A DNA stretch of 64,000 nt. Source: Streptomyces cirratus (GTDB lineage: Bacteria > Actinomycetota > Actinomycetes > Streptomycetales > Streptomycetaceae). The notes beneath the pieces are model-generated. The model saw only the letters and a program-made list of their open reading frames with translations, did not search any database and was not told where the DNA came from. A program made the position numbers and the translations under genes. Each line of letters opens with the position of its first letter. Positions within the stretch are counted from its first letter, which is position 1. The DNA is taken from positions 186,001-250,000 of the forward strand of contig NZ_BMVP01000003.1 in assembly GCF_014650775.1 (NCBI RefSeq), in the 5' to 3' direction. This document shows positions 17,124 through 25,550 of the stretch, piece by piece.

Positions 17124-17926
17124 GGGAACAGCCAATCGACGGGGCGCTGCACGGAGAGGTGGACGGCGCCGGTGACCGGTGTCGTGGAGTCGAGGGCGTA
17201 CGGGGGGCCGTCGGTGGAGGACCACCGGTAGCCGGACCTGGTCCGCGGGGCGCGTTCGAGCTGCACGAGGACCTGGACGGGGTTGCCCTGGCGGGTGAAC
17301 TGTGCGGCGAGCCGGCCGTCGCCGAGGAATCCGCCGATCTGGGCCGGGGTCTGCGGCGTGCGGCCGACTTCCTTGACGCGTCCGCGCAGTACGCCGTAGT
17401 GCTGCTGCGGCACCGACTGGACGGTGAGGTCGACTGTGGCGCCGACGGGGACGGCCGCGCCGCTCGCTGCGGGTACGTACAGCACTGCCACCAGCGGGTC
17501 GTCGGGGTTCTTGACGCGTTCCAGGGTCGCCACGTCGGCGCCGGTCGTCACGACCGCTCCGACCCTTGCGACGAGGGCGGTGACGCGTCCCCCCGCTACC
17601 GCGCGCACGGTCCGCTCCCCTTGCTCGGTACTGACCTGGAGCAGGGGTGCGCCGGGCGCCAGCAGCTGGCCCTCCTTGGCGTGGACGGCGGTGACCTGTC
17701 CGGCGAAAGGGCTCTGCAGCAGGTAACTGCCTTCGGCGCGGGTGAGGATGCCGGGTGCGCTCAGCTTGGAGGACACGGATCCGGTGAAGGCCCAGAAGGC
17801 GGCGGCCGCCATGACGACGACCGTGACGGCGAGGGCGAGCCGGCCCTGCGGGCGCGCGAACCGCACGGGGAGATCGAGCTCTTCGGGCGATTGCAGCTTC
17901 GAGAGCGCCTTTTGACGGAACTGCAC
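17120..17926 (-). CDS. HlyD-family adaptor of NHLM bacteriocin export system
   Basis: The product begins VQFRQKALSKLQSPEELDLP, the usual opening of the NHLM secretion adaptor (TIGR03794-like). One membrane helix follows (about residues 28-50), then a lipoyl/barrel-sandwich region (LLQSPFAGQVTAVHAKEGQ) and a beta-barrel. It would bridge the ABC exporter to the cell exterior. GTG 17926 is preferred because GGGAAGAG lies upstream and the family opening follows; GTG 17962 would add 12 residues. The stop overlaps the next gene by four bases. Confidence 0.85.
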   Translation of the reverse strand: MQFRQKALSKLQSPEELDLPVRFARPQGRLALAVTVVVMAAAAFWAFTGSVSSKLSAPGILTRAEGSYLLQSPFAGQVTAVHAKEGQLLAPGAPLLQVSTEQGERTVRAVAGGRVTALVARVGAVVTTGADVATLERVKNPDDPLVAVLYVPAASGAAVPVGATVDLTVQSVPQQHYGVLRGRVKEVGRTPQTPAQIGGFLGDGRLAAQFTRQGNPVQVLVQLERAPRTRSGYRWSSTDGPPYALDSTTPVTGAVHLSVQRPVDWLFP

Positions 17927-17980
17927 TGACTCGGACTCTTCCCTCGACTGCCTACGGCTCACTACAGCCGGCTTCGTGAC

Positions 17981-18027
17981 GCTCCGTCACACGGAGCGAA
18001 CCCCGGAACGGACGCGTTCCGGGGTTC
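17981..18027 (-). terminator. Two abutting hairpins between precursor and exporter genes
   Basis: GAACCCCGGAACG pairs perfectly with CGTTCCGGGGTTC around a 4-base loop (17998-18027). Directly next to it GCTCCGT pairs with ACGGAGC around CAC (17981-17997). Neither has a T run. They lie after the precursor stop (18052) and before the adaptor start, on the transcribed strand, so they could act as partial terminators or 3' stabilisers giving more precursor than exporter mRNA. Confidence 0.6.
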
Positions 18028-18051
18028 ACTGGTCACGCCGGACCGGACCGG

Positions 18052-18270
18052 TCAGAGACCGGCGACACCCGCGCGGACGCCGACGATGCCCTCGACCTGG
18101 CCGGGGAGGGCCAGCGCGCCGTGGACGGTCTGGAGGGAGGTCACGGTGCCCAGCACGTGCTGGACGTCGCCGGTCACACCGCCGAGGAGGCCGCCGCCGA
18201 GGGCGATACCGCCGGAAACGGCGTCCAGTTCGTCGTCGGCGATCTCGCGGGTCTCGATGTCGTTACGCAT
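18052..18270 (-). CDS. Double-glycine-leader bacteriocin-like precursor peptide
   Basis: The 72-residue product has a 21-residue acidic leader, MRNDIETREIADDELDAVSGG, described here by its parts: charged MRNDIETRE, then ELDAVSGG as the cleavage motif. Cleavage after GG frees a 51-residue core starting IALGGGLLGG. The core has no Cys, few Ser/Thr, and many Gly spaced as GxxxG (for example GDVQHVLG and GQVEGIVGVRAG). It is thus unlike a lanthipeptide substrate, and no modification enzyme is nearby. It is the first gene of the exporter operon and the obvious cargo. GAAGGG lies upstream of the ATG. Confidence 0.8.
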   Translation of the reverse strand: MRNDIETREIADDELDAVSGGIALGGGLLGGVTGDVQHVLGTVTSLQTVHGALALPGQVEGIVGVRAGVAGL

Positions 18271-18841
18271 AGGGGCGCACCCTTCGTTCTTCTTAGGTGT
18301 TTTTGATGGGGGTGTGGGCGGACCGCGACAAGGCGGTCCGACCACCTGCGCGAGGGCCTCGGCCGGCGTGGACGCCGCTTCCGAAACCGCTGCGGTGCGC
18401 CGATGTAAGCACGCCAACGGGTGACGGGGCGAACCGCGTTGACGTCCTTGGGCGGGCGGAACCGGGGGTGCGCGGGAAGGTTTTTCCATTCACCCGGCGG
18501 ATCACCACACGCTCATCACAAGATCGAGTAACACATCTGCGCGATGCGCATTCTTCGGGCCACAAATGGGACATAAGGCAATAAAATCCGTCGGGCATTT
18601 CCGGCATAACGCCTAGCTACCTAAGGGGAGTCGTCCACTCCACTCTCACCGTGTGAAGATTTTGTCGCCTCAACCGTCAGCAACGGGTTCGTCACACCGA
18701 GTGTGCGAGGCACGCAGCCGGCGCCCGGTTGCGCCGAAAGTGCGGCGAACCCGGTCCCGGGCGGGTGATCGGGCCGTTGGCGGGTAGCCGCGACGTGACA
18801 AGGCAGACCCGTCACCATGGGGAAGGCAAGGTGACCTTGCA
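18271..18841. other. Intergenic region between divergent bacteriocin and Holin-X operons
   Basis: No convincing gene is present; short frames on both strands lack codon bias. A clearly AT-richer block (about 18480-18660) probably carries the promoters of both operons. A small hairpin GGACCGC/GCGGTCC (18320-18339) would lie in the 5' leader of the precursor mRNA. I cannot assign -35/-10 boxes with confidence. Confidence 0.5.
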
Positions 18842-19255
18842 ATGACCACGGCAGAGCGGCAGGCGCACGCCACCGATGACTCGGTGGGCGTGTTGGTCTC
18901 GCGCGCCTCGCAGCAGATCTCGGAGCTGGTCCGCGAGGAGATGCAGCTGGCCCGGGCGGAGATGACCCAGAAGGGGAAACGCTTCGGTAAGGGCGGTGGC
19001 CTCTTCGGAGCGGCGGGGCTGATCGGAGTCCTGGCCGCCCAGGCACTCCTGGCAACGTGCATCGCCGCCCTCGCGCTGGTGCTTCCCGTGTGGGCCGCAG
19101 CGCTCATCGTCACGGTGGTGCTGGCAGTGATCGCCGCATGGATGGCGGTGTCGGGGAAGAAGCAGATCGCGAAGGCCGGCACGCCGGCACCCCAGCAGAC
19201 CATCGACAGCCTCAAGGCCGATGTGGCCGAGATCAAGGAGAAGGCACACCGATGA
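18842..19255 (+). CDS. Phage holin superfamily III-like (actinobacterial Holin-X) membrane protein
   Basis: This 137-residue protein has an amphipathic N-terminal helix (residues 18-45, QQISELVREEMQLARAEM), a short loop and two membrane helices (about residues 55-105, split by VLPVW), then a charged helix. This is the layout of the actinobacterial Holin-X/DUF1469 family, which is common on chromosomes without phages and has no proven lytic role. Its stop overlaps the start of the DUF3618 gene, a frequent pairing. Confidence 0.8.
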   Translation: MTTAERQAHATDDSVGVLVSRASQQISELVREEMQLARAEMTQKGKRFGKGGGLFGAAGLIGVLAAQALLATCIAALALVLPVWAAALIVTVVLAVIAAWMAVSGKKQIAKAGTPAPQQTIDSLKADVAEIKEKAHR

Positions 19256-19710
19256 CCGACGAGTCCCGTACGAATATCGGCAGCACGAATATCGGCACGC
19301 CCACGCCCGAGGAACTGCGTGAGCAGATCGAGCACACCCGAGACGAGCTCGGGCAGACCGTCGAGGCCTTGGCGGCGAAGGCCGACGTCAAAGCGCAAGT
19401 GAAGGGGCAGGCCGCGGAGAAGGCCGCCGTGGTCTCCGAGCAGATCCGGGCGAAGGCGGAGCAGGCGGCACAACTGGTGAGGGACAAGACGCCCGCCCCC
19501 GTCCTGGACAAGGCGGCCCAGGCTACGGCGCAGGTCCGCGAGGGCGCTGCGCGCGCGGGCCGGCTCGCGGCGGACAAGGCTCCCGAGCCGCTCCTGGACA
19601 CGGGGCGACAGGCCGCGGGCATGGCACGGGCGAACCGCACCCCGCTGCTGGCGGCCGGTGCGGCTCTGGTGGTCTTCCTGCTGGTTCGTCGCAGCCGGCG
19701 ACGCCGGTGA
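19252..19710 (+). CDS. DUF3618 domain-containing protein
   Basis: The 152-residue product begins with the DUF3618 segment TPEELREQIEHTRDELGQTV (about residues 17-45), continues as a long Ala/Lys-rich helix of possible coiled-coil type, and ends in one membrane helix (LLAAGAALVVFLLV) with a basic tail RRSRRRR. The ATGA overlap with the Holin-X gene indicates translational coupling. The pair probably forms a membrane-associated complex of unknown role. Confidence 0.82.
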   Translation: MTDESRTNIGSTNIGTPTPEELREQIEHTRDELGQTVEALAAKADVKAQVKGQAAEKAAVVSEQIRAKAEQAAQLVRDKTPAPVLDKAAQATAQVREGAARAGRLAADKAPEPLLDTGRQAAGMARANRTPLLAAGAALVVFLLVRRSRRRR

Positions 19711-20106
19711 AGACGTCCGAGACGGCCTGACGTCCCGGTCGCGGCGGGCGGGGACCCGGCGGCCCATGGGGGGCGGGGAAGCACCCGGACGGGGAGGGGC
19801 AAGGGGGGCGCCCGGGCAGACGAAGCACGTGCCCTGTCCTCAGACCGCGCACCTCCTACGGGCACCCTTCCCGTCCGGTCCCCGCATCCCGTGCGCCGTT
19901 ACCCGACGCACGGGGCCACTTCCCCGCCGTGACCGCCTGACGTCAGGTCAGCTGCGGCGGCGGAAGGTTTCGCTCCGGCGAATCGAATTAATTATTCCGG
20001 TGATCGGACAATCATTCCTTTAACGGCGGCAAAAAACACCCTGGTTATTTCCATTTCCTTTGCAGTAACTTGAGGAGTGGCAGAGGGTTCTGAAAAGGGG
20101 TGGGGA
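19711..20106. other. Intergenic region upstream of the 926-residue gene
   Basis: I see no gene here. Most of it is ordinary GC-rich sequence, but about 19980-20065 is strikingly AT-rich for this genome (for example CGAATTAATTATTCC) and probably holds the promoter of the downstream operon. A GTG at 20077 is in frame with that gene but is not the preferred start. Confidence 0.45.
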
Positions 20107-22887
20107 ATGATGGACGGCACCGAATCCGTGGACGTGGCCGTGACGGCGTACCCTCCTTTTCCGCCCACCCCTCCGCCGCCCGTCCTGACCAGCTCCACCA
20201 GGGAGATGCTCAAGGCGACCCTGGTTCAGCTGGAAGCCCCGCCGCCGTCCACCGGGCAGGCCCTGTTGAAGTCCGCCTTCGTCCGCCGGCTGGCCATGTC
20301 CGGCGAGGAACTGGAAGCGGTCCGGGCCCGGTTGCGGCAGGCGGAGGGGGACGGCGCCCGCAGCGGTGACGGTCAGGGCGAACCGGTGCCCGATGAGGTC
20401 TTCGAACTGCTCGGCGCCGGCGCCCCGACGTTCGCGGCGCACGGCACAGCGGCGGCGGATTGCGCCACCACTCCCCCGGCGAGCGCCTTCACGGCGGTGC
20501 CGATGGCGGCCCTGACAGCGGTCGGAAACGCCCTCATCGAGGTCCGGCGAGCGGCTGCCGCAGCGCCGGGCGCGGAGTCGGAGTCGCAGTCGCAGTCGCA
20601 GTCGCAGTCGGCGGAGTCCGAACTGGCCTTGCGTGCCGCGGTGGTGGCGACCAGGTCCCTGGAAGCCAACTCGGTCGCGCCGAACATCGGCTGGATCAAC
20701 CTGGAGCGCATGGAGATGGCGCCCGCCGGCCTGGAGCGGGGCGAACTCATCGCGACCATCCCCCTCGCGCCGCTGGAGGAGACCGCCGTCACGCACAAGG
20801 AATGGTCGGTGCAGACCAAGGAGTTCAGCTCCATCGTGACCGACTCGCTGGAGAACACCAGCGAGACCGGCGTCACGGACAACACGGAGCTGGCCCAGTC
20901 GACCTCGTCCCAGGCGCAGCACTCCAACCAGTTCAACGTCACCGGCACCGTACGGGGCGGCATCCCCGTGATCTCCGGTTCGGCCAGCTCCAGTTTCACC
21001 GCCCAGGACTCCACGTCCCAGTCGGCGACGGAGAGCACCAAACACGCCACGGAGCTCACCAAGAAGGCGTCGTCGCGGGCCAAGCAGGAACACAAGGTCA
21101 CGATCTCGACCACCACCGTCACCGGCAGCTCCGAGTCCTCCACGCGCACGCTGCGCAATCCCAGCCAGACCGACGCCGTGAGGATCGACTACTTCAGCCT
21201 GATGCGGAAATGGCGCGTGCGGCTGTACCGCTACGGCCTGCGGTTGACCTACGACCTCGTGGTGGCGGAGCCGGGCGCAGCGCTGCGCAAGTCGTACAAG
21301 GAGCTCGAGGCCCTCAGGCGGCAGATCGGCCCCTTCCAGTTCGACGTCCCGCACTCCGAGATCACCGACAAGATCCTCACCGAGCAGCACGAGACGCAGC
21401 CCCACCACCTGGTCCTGGGCGAGCGGTACGGGGCAGTCGTGCCAGATCCGCCCCTGCCGCCGTCACCACCGCAGTTCAGCGTGGACGCACCGGACTCCGA
21501 CGAGACCCGCATCTTCACGCCGGAGCCGTTGGACATCCCCGACGGCTACAGGATCAAGACCCTGACCCTCTGGTTCAACTCGGCGAGCCGGACCGGCGAC
21601 GAGTACAAGTACCACCTGGAGGTGGTGGGCTCCTCGTACGAGATCACCGAGGCGTACGGCAGCCACGGACCCATCGAGCTGACCCTGCCGCAATGGGGCA
21701 GCTTCCAACTGCACGCGACCGGTAAGGTGCCCATCTCCTTCCGCCTCGGGTACAACCGCCACACCTCCCTCAAGGTGGTGGCGCAGGTAGAGGAGATCCC
21801 CGTCGGCGGAGAGCCGGCGCCGGGCGCGGACCCCGTGAACACCCGTGTCAGGGAGAAGTGGCAGGCGGCCGTCTGGAACGCCCTGCGTGACGCGGCACAG
21901 AACCAGTACTACTCCCAGCAGCAGGACGTGGCCGCGCGGATCTCCGCACTCGAGGAGAAGATCAACAACGTCGACACCCTCACGCTCCGCCGTGAGGAGA
22001 GCGACGAGGTCATGAAGGGCGTCCTGCGCGCCCTGCTCGGCCCGGGATTCGACTTCATGCCCGAGAAGGTCGTCAAACTGTTCATCGCCGCGGGCGTCGA
22101 CCTGGAGCACGGCATCGGATTCGACGGGAACTCCCTCGGCTGGAGCGCGGCCGACTGGGCCGTCTTCCGCCAGCACGAGTCCGACGTCCGCTTCCTCAAT
22201 CAGGCGATCGAGTGGGAGAACGTCGTCACGTTCCTGTACTCGTACTTCTGGGACGTGCCGCCGAGCTGGGACTTCGTCCGGCAGATCCAGCACGCCGACG
22301 CCAACCGGCAGGCCTTCCTGCGTGCCGGTTGCGCGCGGGTCGTGCTGACGGTGCGCAAGGGCTGGGAGCAGGAGTGGGTGAAGTTCGTGGAGGGCGGCTT
22401 CCACCACCAGGACCCACCGCCGAGCCAGCCGCCCCCGTACTACCTGAGCATCGCCAAGGAAGTTGCGGCCTACGACGACCGGAACTATCCGGGCATCCCG
22501 CCGGCCAACCCGGGGCGTTCCGCCGTGCGGCTGGAGGACGCCGTCTACACCACCTGCGCGACCCCGCTGGCGCCGAACCCCACCGACCCGAACGGTCCCG
22601 TGACCATCAAGGTGGAGTCGGCCGCAGGGTTCCTCGTCGGGTCGACGGTGGTCATCGACGTGGCCGACGAACGCGGGATCCAGGAGGCCCAGACCATCGT
22701 CGCGGTCAACACGGACCGCGGTCAGATCGTCGTCGGCAAGCTGAGCCGGCCCCACTCTCCCTCTCCCTCCGCGATCCCGGTCCTCCAGCCGGGAACCAAG
22801 GGGGCGCTCATCGCTGAGTGGAACGAGTACACCCCGTCGTCCGGGACGGACATCGCCATCACCTCCAATCTCGGCACGATCGCGTAG
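20107..22887 (+). CDS. Large protein of unknown function with Ser/Thr-rich central region
   Basis: This 926-residue protein is not recognised. In order it shows a Pro-rich stretch (YPPFPPTPPPPV, about residues 13-26), a Gln-Ser repeat (SESQSQSQSQS, about 157-168), and a long Ser/Thr-rich segment (about 240-350) with alternating residues such as FNVTGTVRGGIPVISGSAS. Next come RKWRVRLYRYGLRLTYDLVV, a coiled-coil-like ISALEEKINNV (about 612), and an adhesin-like end (VESAAGFLVGSTVVIDVADE). There is no signal peptide. The Ser/Thr segment recalls beta-hairpins of pore-forming proteins, which is only a suggestion. The ATG at 20107 follows GGGGTGGGGA. Confidence 0.7.
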   Translation: MMDGTESVDVAVTAYPPFPPTPPPPVLTSSTREMLKATLVQLEAPPPSTGQALLKSAFVRRLAMSGEELEAVRARLRQAEGDGARSGDGQGEPVPDEVFELLGAGAPTFAAHGTAAADCATTPPASAFTAVPMAALTAVGNALIEVRRAAAAAPGAESESQSQSQSQSAESELALRAAVVATRSLEANSVAPNIGWINLERMEMAPAGLERGELIATIPLAPLEETAVTHKEWSVQTKEFSSIVTDSLENTSETGVTDNTELAQSTSSQAQHSNQFNVTGTVRGGIPVISGSASSSFTAQDSTSQSATESTKHATELTKKASSRAKQEHKVTISTTTVTGSSESSTRTLRNPSQTDAVRIDYFSLMRKWRVRLYRYGLRLTYDLVVAEPGAALRKSYKELEALRRQIGPFQFDVPHSEITDKILTEQHETQPHHLVLGERYGAVVPDPPLPPSPPQFSVDAPDSDETRIFTPEPLDIPDGYRIKTLTLWFNSASRTGDEYKYHLEVVGSSYEITEAYGSHGPIELTLPQWGSFQLHATGKVPISFRLGYNRHTSLKVVAQVEEIPVGGEPAPGADPVNTRVREKWQAAVWNALRDAAQNQYYSQQQDVAARISALEEKINNVDTLTLRREESDEVMKGVLRALLGPGFDFMPEKVVKLFIAAGVDLEHGIGFDGNSLGWSAADWAVFRQHESDVRFLNQAIEWENVVTFLYSYFWDVPPSWDFVRQIQHADANRQAFLRAGCARVVLTVRKGWEQEWVKFVEGGFHHQDPPPSQPPPYYLSIAKEVAAYDDRNYPGIPPANPGRSAVRLEDAVYTTCATPLAPNPTDPNGPVTIKVESAAGFLVGSTVVIDVADERGIQEAQTIVAVNTDRGQIVVGKLSRPHSPSPSAIPVLQPGTKGALIAEWNEYTPSSGTDIAITSNLGTIA
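20577..20610 (+). repeat. CAGTCG hexamer microsatellite inside a coding region
   Basis: The run consists of GAGTCG and CAGTCG units in tandem and encodes alternating Glu/Gln and Ser. It is in frame, so unit gain or loss would change only linker length between two parts of the protein. Confidence 0.7.
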
Positions 22888-22895
22888 GGGGGGCA

Positions 22896-24116
22896 GTGCC
22901 CGTCGACGAACTGGACGAGGAGACCCGCTGCGAGCTGCTGGGCGAGCGGGACCCCAAACTGCTCACCGGGTGGGAGTGGATCGCCGCCGAAGTCTGGGTC
23001 AGGTACCACTTCGGGCGGTACGTGGGGGAGCTGCCGGGCTCCACTCATGTGACGCACCAGCTGGACCGGTTGCAGGAGGTCTTCGACCTCATCGCCGGGC
23101 AGGAGAAGGGCTGGGGCGGCCGTCCCCCGATGTCCGGCGGAGAGGCCGCGCCCTACAAGAGGCTCACCGTCCAACCCAGTGATCCGGTGCTGCAGATGGC
23201 CTTGCAGGTGCTGAGTGAGGACTTCCGCAACCCCATCTCGCCGGCGAAGGTCCTGGAGTTCCAGAAGCTTCTCGACCCCGCTGCCAAGACTCCGGCGGGT
23301 GTGCTGATCGAAGCCTTGCGCAGGCTCACACCGGGTGGTCTGCTCAAACCGGACATGCTCGGGCTCCAGGCCTACGGAGGAGAGCTCAGCATGGAGCAGG
23401 TGGAGGTCGGTACCCGGCAGGGCGACCTCGCCACGTACAAGGAACTGCTGAGCAAGCAGTCCATCCTGGAGGATCCCTGCGCCGTCCGCATGCGCCTCGA
23501 ACTGGCACGGATGCAGCGTTCCCTCCAGGTCACTCCCCGGGCCAGCACCTGGCGGCTGCATCCCGCGCTCATGCTGCTGCCCCTGCCCCTGCACATCGAC
23601 TCCACGAGCGGGAAGGGCGTGGTGTCCGACTGGCTGTGCTTCTGGCCCACCAATCGCGCCCGCTTCAAGGAGTATCCGCGGCCGGAGACCGGCAGGCCCG
23701 GCTATGACGGGCTGGTCCTGTACCACGTACACCGGGCGGAGTTCGACAGCTCCCTGATCCCGAAGAGCGTCAGGGAGCGGATGAACCAGGCGGTCCGGGA
23801 GTGGGCGCGCAAGCAGCGGGCGCCGGGTCCCACGCTCGTGCCGGAACTGGTCACGGTGATGCAGGCCGACCGGCGGCTCTTCACGAAGGACGGCGAGCTC
23901 TTCCTCGCCGGCCTCGGTGCGGCGGCGCTGCTGGCCCTCTTCGTCTGGGTGGCCGTCGAGGCGGGGGTGATCGCGGGACTGGCCGCCGCGGGCCAGGCAG
24001 GGCTGTCCGCGCTGGCGGCCGCGCCCGCGGTGCTGATGAAGGCGGTCGCCTCGATGGCGGAGTTCACCCGGGATTTCCTCGCGGTGGCCACCCAGCTGGC
24101 CTTCGTCACCCCCTGA
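22896..24116 (+). CDS. Unknown membrane-associated partner of the 926-residue protein
   Basis: This 406-residue protein starts at a GTG eight bases after the upstream stop, behind a G-rich ribosome-binding site, so the two genes form an operon. The first 330 residues look soluble and mixed helical (VDELDEETRCELLGERDPKL, later WLCFWPTNRARFKEYPRP). Two hydrophobic segments follow (about 336-358 and 362-390), which may anchor it in the membrane. I recognise no domain. Confidence 0.65.
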   Translation: MPVDELDEETRCELLGERDPKLLTGWEWIAAEVWVRYHFGRYVGELPGSTHVTHQLDRLQEVFDLIAGQEKGWGGRPPMSGGEAAPYKRLTVQPSDPVLQMALQVLSEDFRNPISPAKVLEFQKLLDPAAKTPAGVLIEALRRLTPGGLLKPDMLGLQAYGGELSMEQVEVGTRQGDLATYKELLSKQSILEDPCAVRMRLELARMQRSLQVTPRASTWRLHPALMLLPLPLHIDSTSGKGVVSDWLCFWPTNRARFKEYPRPETGRPGYDGLVLYHVHRAEFDSSLIPKSVRERMNQAVREWARKQRAPGPTLVPELVTVMQADRRLFTKDGELFLAGLGAAALLALFVWVAVEAGVIAGLAAAGQAGLSALAAAPAVLMKAVASMAEFTRDFLAVATQLAFVTP

Positions 24117-24274
24117 CCTGGCGGTCGCGCCACCGGGGCCGGTGGTGTGGGCCGTCGGTGGCAATGTCGGCGGCAGCCGCGTGCGCCTGCCGCCGGGTCA
24201 CGCATACGACGCTGAACAATCGTCCCGGCCGCAGGCACAGGGCCGTTCCTGACCGGCACCGAGGGGAACGATCG

Positions 24275-25018
24275 ATGGACACAGCAGGACCGCCGCGTCG
24301 CAGGGCCCTGCTCGCCGGCCTGTTCGCGGGCGCCACCGTCGGCCTCCCGGGCTGCACATCGACGAGCGCCGCCACGTCGGCGGCGAGCACCTCTGCGAAG
24401 CCGACGCCGACGCCGCGGCCCACCACGCCCGCCGCGGCGTTCGCGAGGCTGAGGGAAGGCAACCAGCGCTGGGTGAGCGGCGACCTGCACCATCCCGACC
24501 GGGATCCGACCCGGCGCGAGCTCGTCGCCCAGACCCAGGAGCCGTTCGCGGCGGTCCTCGCCTGCATCGACTCCCGGGTGCCGCCCGAGCTCCTCTTCGA
24601 TACCGGCCTGGGTGACCTGTACGTGATGCGCACGGGTGGGGAGGCCATCGGCCCCGTGGTCACCGGTTCCGTCGAGTACGGGCCCATGACCAGCGGCACT
24701 CCGCTCGTCGTGGTGCTCGGCCACCAGAGGTGCGGGGCCGTCGAGGCGGCGTACAAGTCCCTTCGTGAGGGCAAACCACTGCCCGGGAACCTGCAAGCGA
24801 TCGTCGAGGCACTGCGGCCCGCGTACGCGCAGGCGGCCAAGGCGGGCGGCGCCGACCCGGTCGACGCCATGGCCCGAGCCCAGGTCACGTTGACCGCGAA
24901 CGGTCTGCGTGCCAACCAGGACCTCGCCCCGCTCGTGGGCAAAGGCGCCCTCGGCGTGGTCGGTGCCTACTACTCGCTCGACACCGGCACAGTGGAAGTC
25001 CTGTCCGGCGCGCCCTGA
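24275..25018 (+). CDS. Secreted or lipid-anchored beta-carbonic anhydrase
   Basis: The 247-residue product opens with twin arginines (PPRRRALLAGLFAGATVGLP) and a lipobox-like GLPGC at about residue 27, so it is probably exported and lipidated. After a Ser/Thr/Pro linker comes the beta-CA domain with zinc ligands Cys97, His150 and Cys153 and the Asp99/Arg101 dyad (ACIDSR, GHQRCG). It interconverts CO2 and bicarbonate. An extracytoplasmic beta-CA fits CO2/bicarbonate supply or pH control at the surface. Length is slightly above a minimal beta-CA because of the leader. Confidence 0.88.
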   Translation: MDTAGPPRRRALLAGLFAGATVGLPGCTSTSAATSAASTSAKPTPTPRPTTPAAAFARLREGNQRWVSGDLHHPDRDPTRRELVAQTQEPFAAVLACIDSRVPPELLFDTGLGDLYVMRTGGEAIGPVVTGSVEYGPMTSGTPLVVVLGHQRCGAVEAAYKSLREGKPLPGNLQAIVEALRPAYAQAAKAGGADPVDAMARAQVTLTANGLRANQDLAPLVGKGALGVVGAYYSLDTGTVEVLSGAP

Positions 25019-25044
25019 AAGACCGAGCGGAAGGTGGTCCGGCC

Positions 25045-25536
25045 GTGGAGCCGAACGAGATCGACGAGGTCCTGAGCCGTCCGCTCAGCCGGGAACTCCT
25101 GGCCCGCGACCTGACCCGCCTGGCCTACGTCGCCAAGGACGGCACGCCCCGGGTCGTTCCCATCGCCTTCGTCTGGAACGGCTCGGAAGTCGTCATGTGC
25201 ACAACCAAGAACGCTCCGAAGCTGCCGGCGCTGCGCCACAATCCGGCGGTCGCGCTGACGATCGACACCGAAGTGCACCCGCCCAAGATCCTCCTCATCC
25301 GTGGCCGGGCCGAACTGGATGTCGTCGACGGCATCCCGGACGAGTACCTCCGGGCGAACGGCACCTACACCATGACGCCCGGGCAACGGGTCGAGTGGGA
25401 GGCGAACGTGCGCTCGCTCTACGACGGCATGGTCCGGATCGTCGTGACGCCGACGTGGGCGAAGCTGATCGACTTCGAGACGACCCTCCCGAGCGCGGTC
25501 GAGGAGCTGGTCCGGCAGCGGGACCAGCGGGCGTAG
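25045..25536 (+). CDS. Pyridoxamine 5'-phosphate oxidase-fold (PPOX) protein
   Basis: This 163-residue protein has the split-barrel FMN/F420-binding fold: LAYVAKDGTPRVVPIAFVWN is the first strand pair and PPKILLIRGRAEL a later one. Small actinobacterial members bind FMN, F420 or heme and reduce diverse substrates; the cofactor cannot be fixed here. The GTG start has GGAAGG upstream and lies 26 bp after the carbonic anhydrase stop, so co-transcription is likely. It converges with the next gene. Confidence 0.8.
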   Translation: MEPNEIDEVLSRPLSRELLARDLTRLAYVAKDGTPRVVPIAFVWNGSEVVMCTTKNAPKLPALRHNPAVALTIDTEVHPPKILLIRGRAELDVVDGIPDEYLRANGTYTMTPGQRVEWEANVRSLYDGMVRIVVTPTWAKLIDFETTLPSAVEELVRQRDQRA

Positions 25537-25550
25537 CAGCACCGCGGGGG

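Noticed and set aside
14094..17231. 1045-codon plus-strand open frame
   Set aside because: It is antisense to the two ABC exporter genes, whose frames carry clear C39 and ATPase motifs. Long antisense frames are common in DNA with high third-position GC.
18842..19255. Holin-X gene as a sign of a prophage
   Set aside because: This family with its DUF3618 partner is a common chromosomal pair in actinomycetes, and no other phage gene is present.
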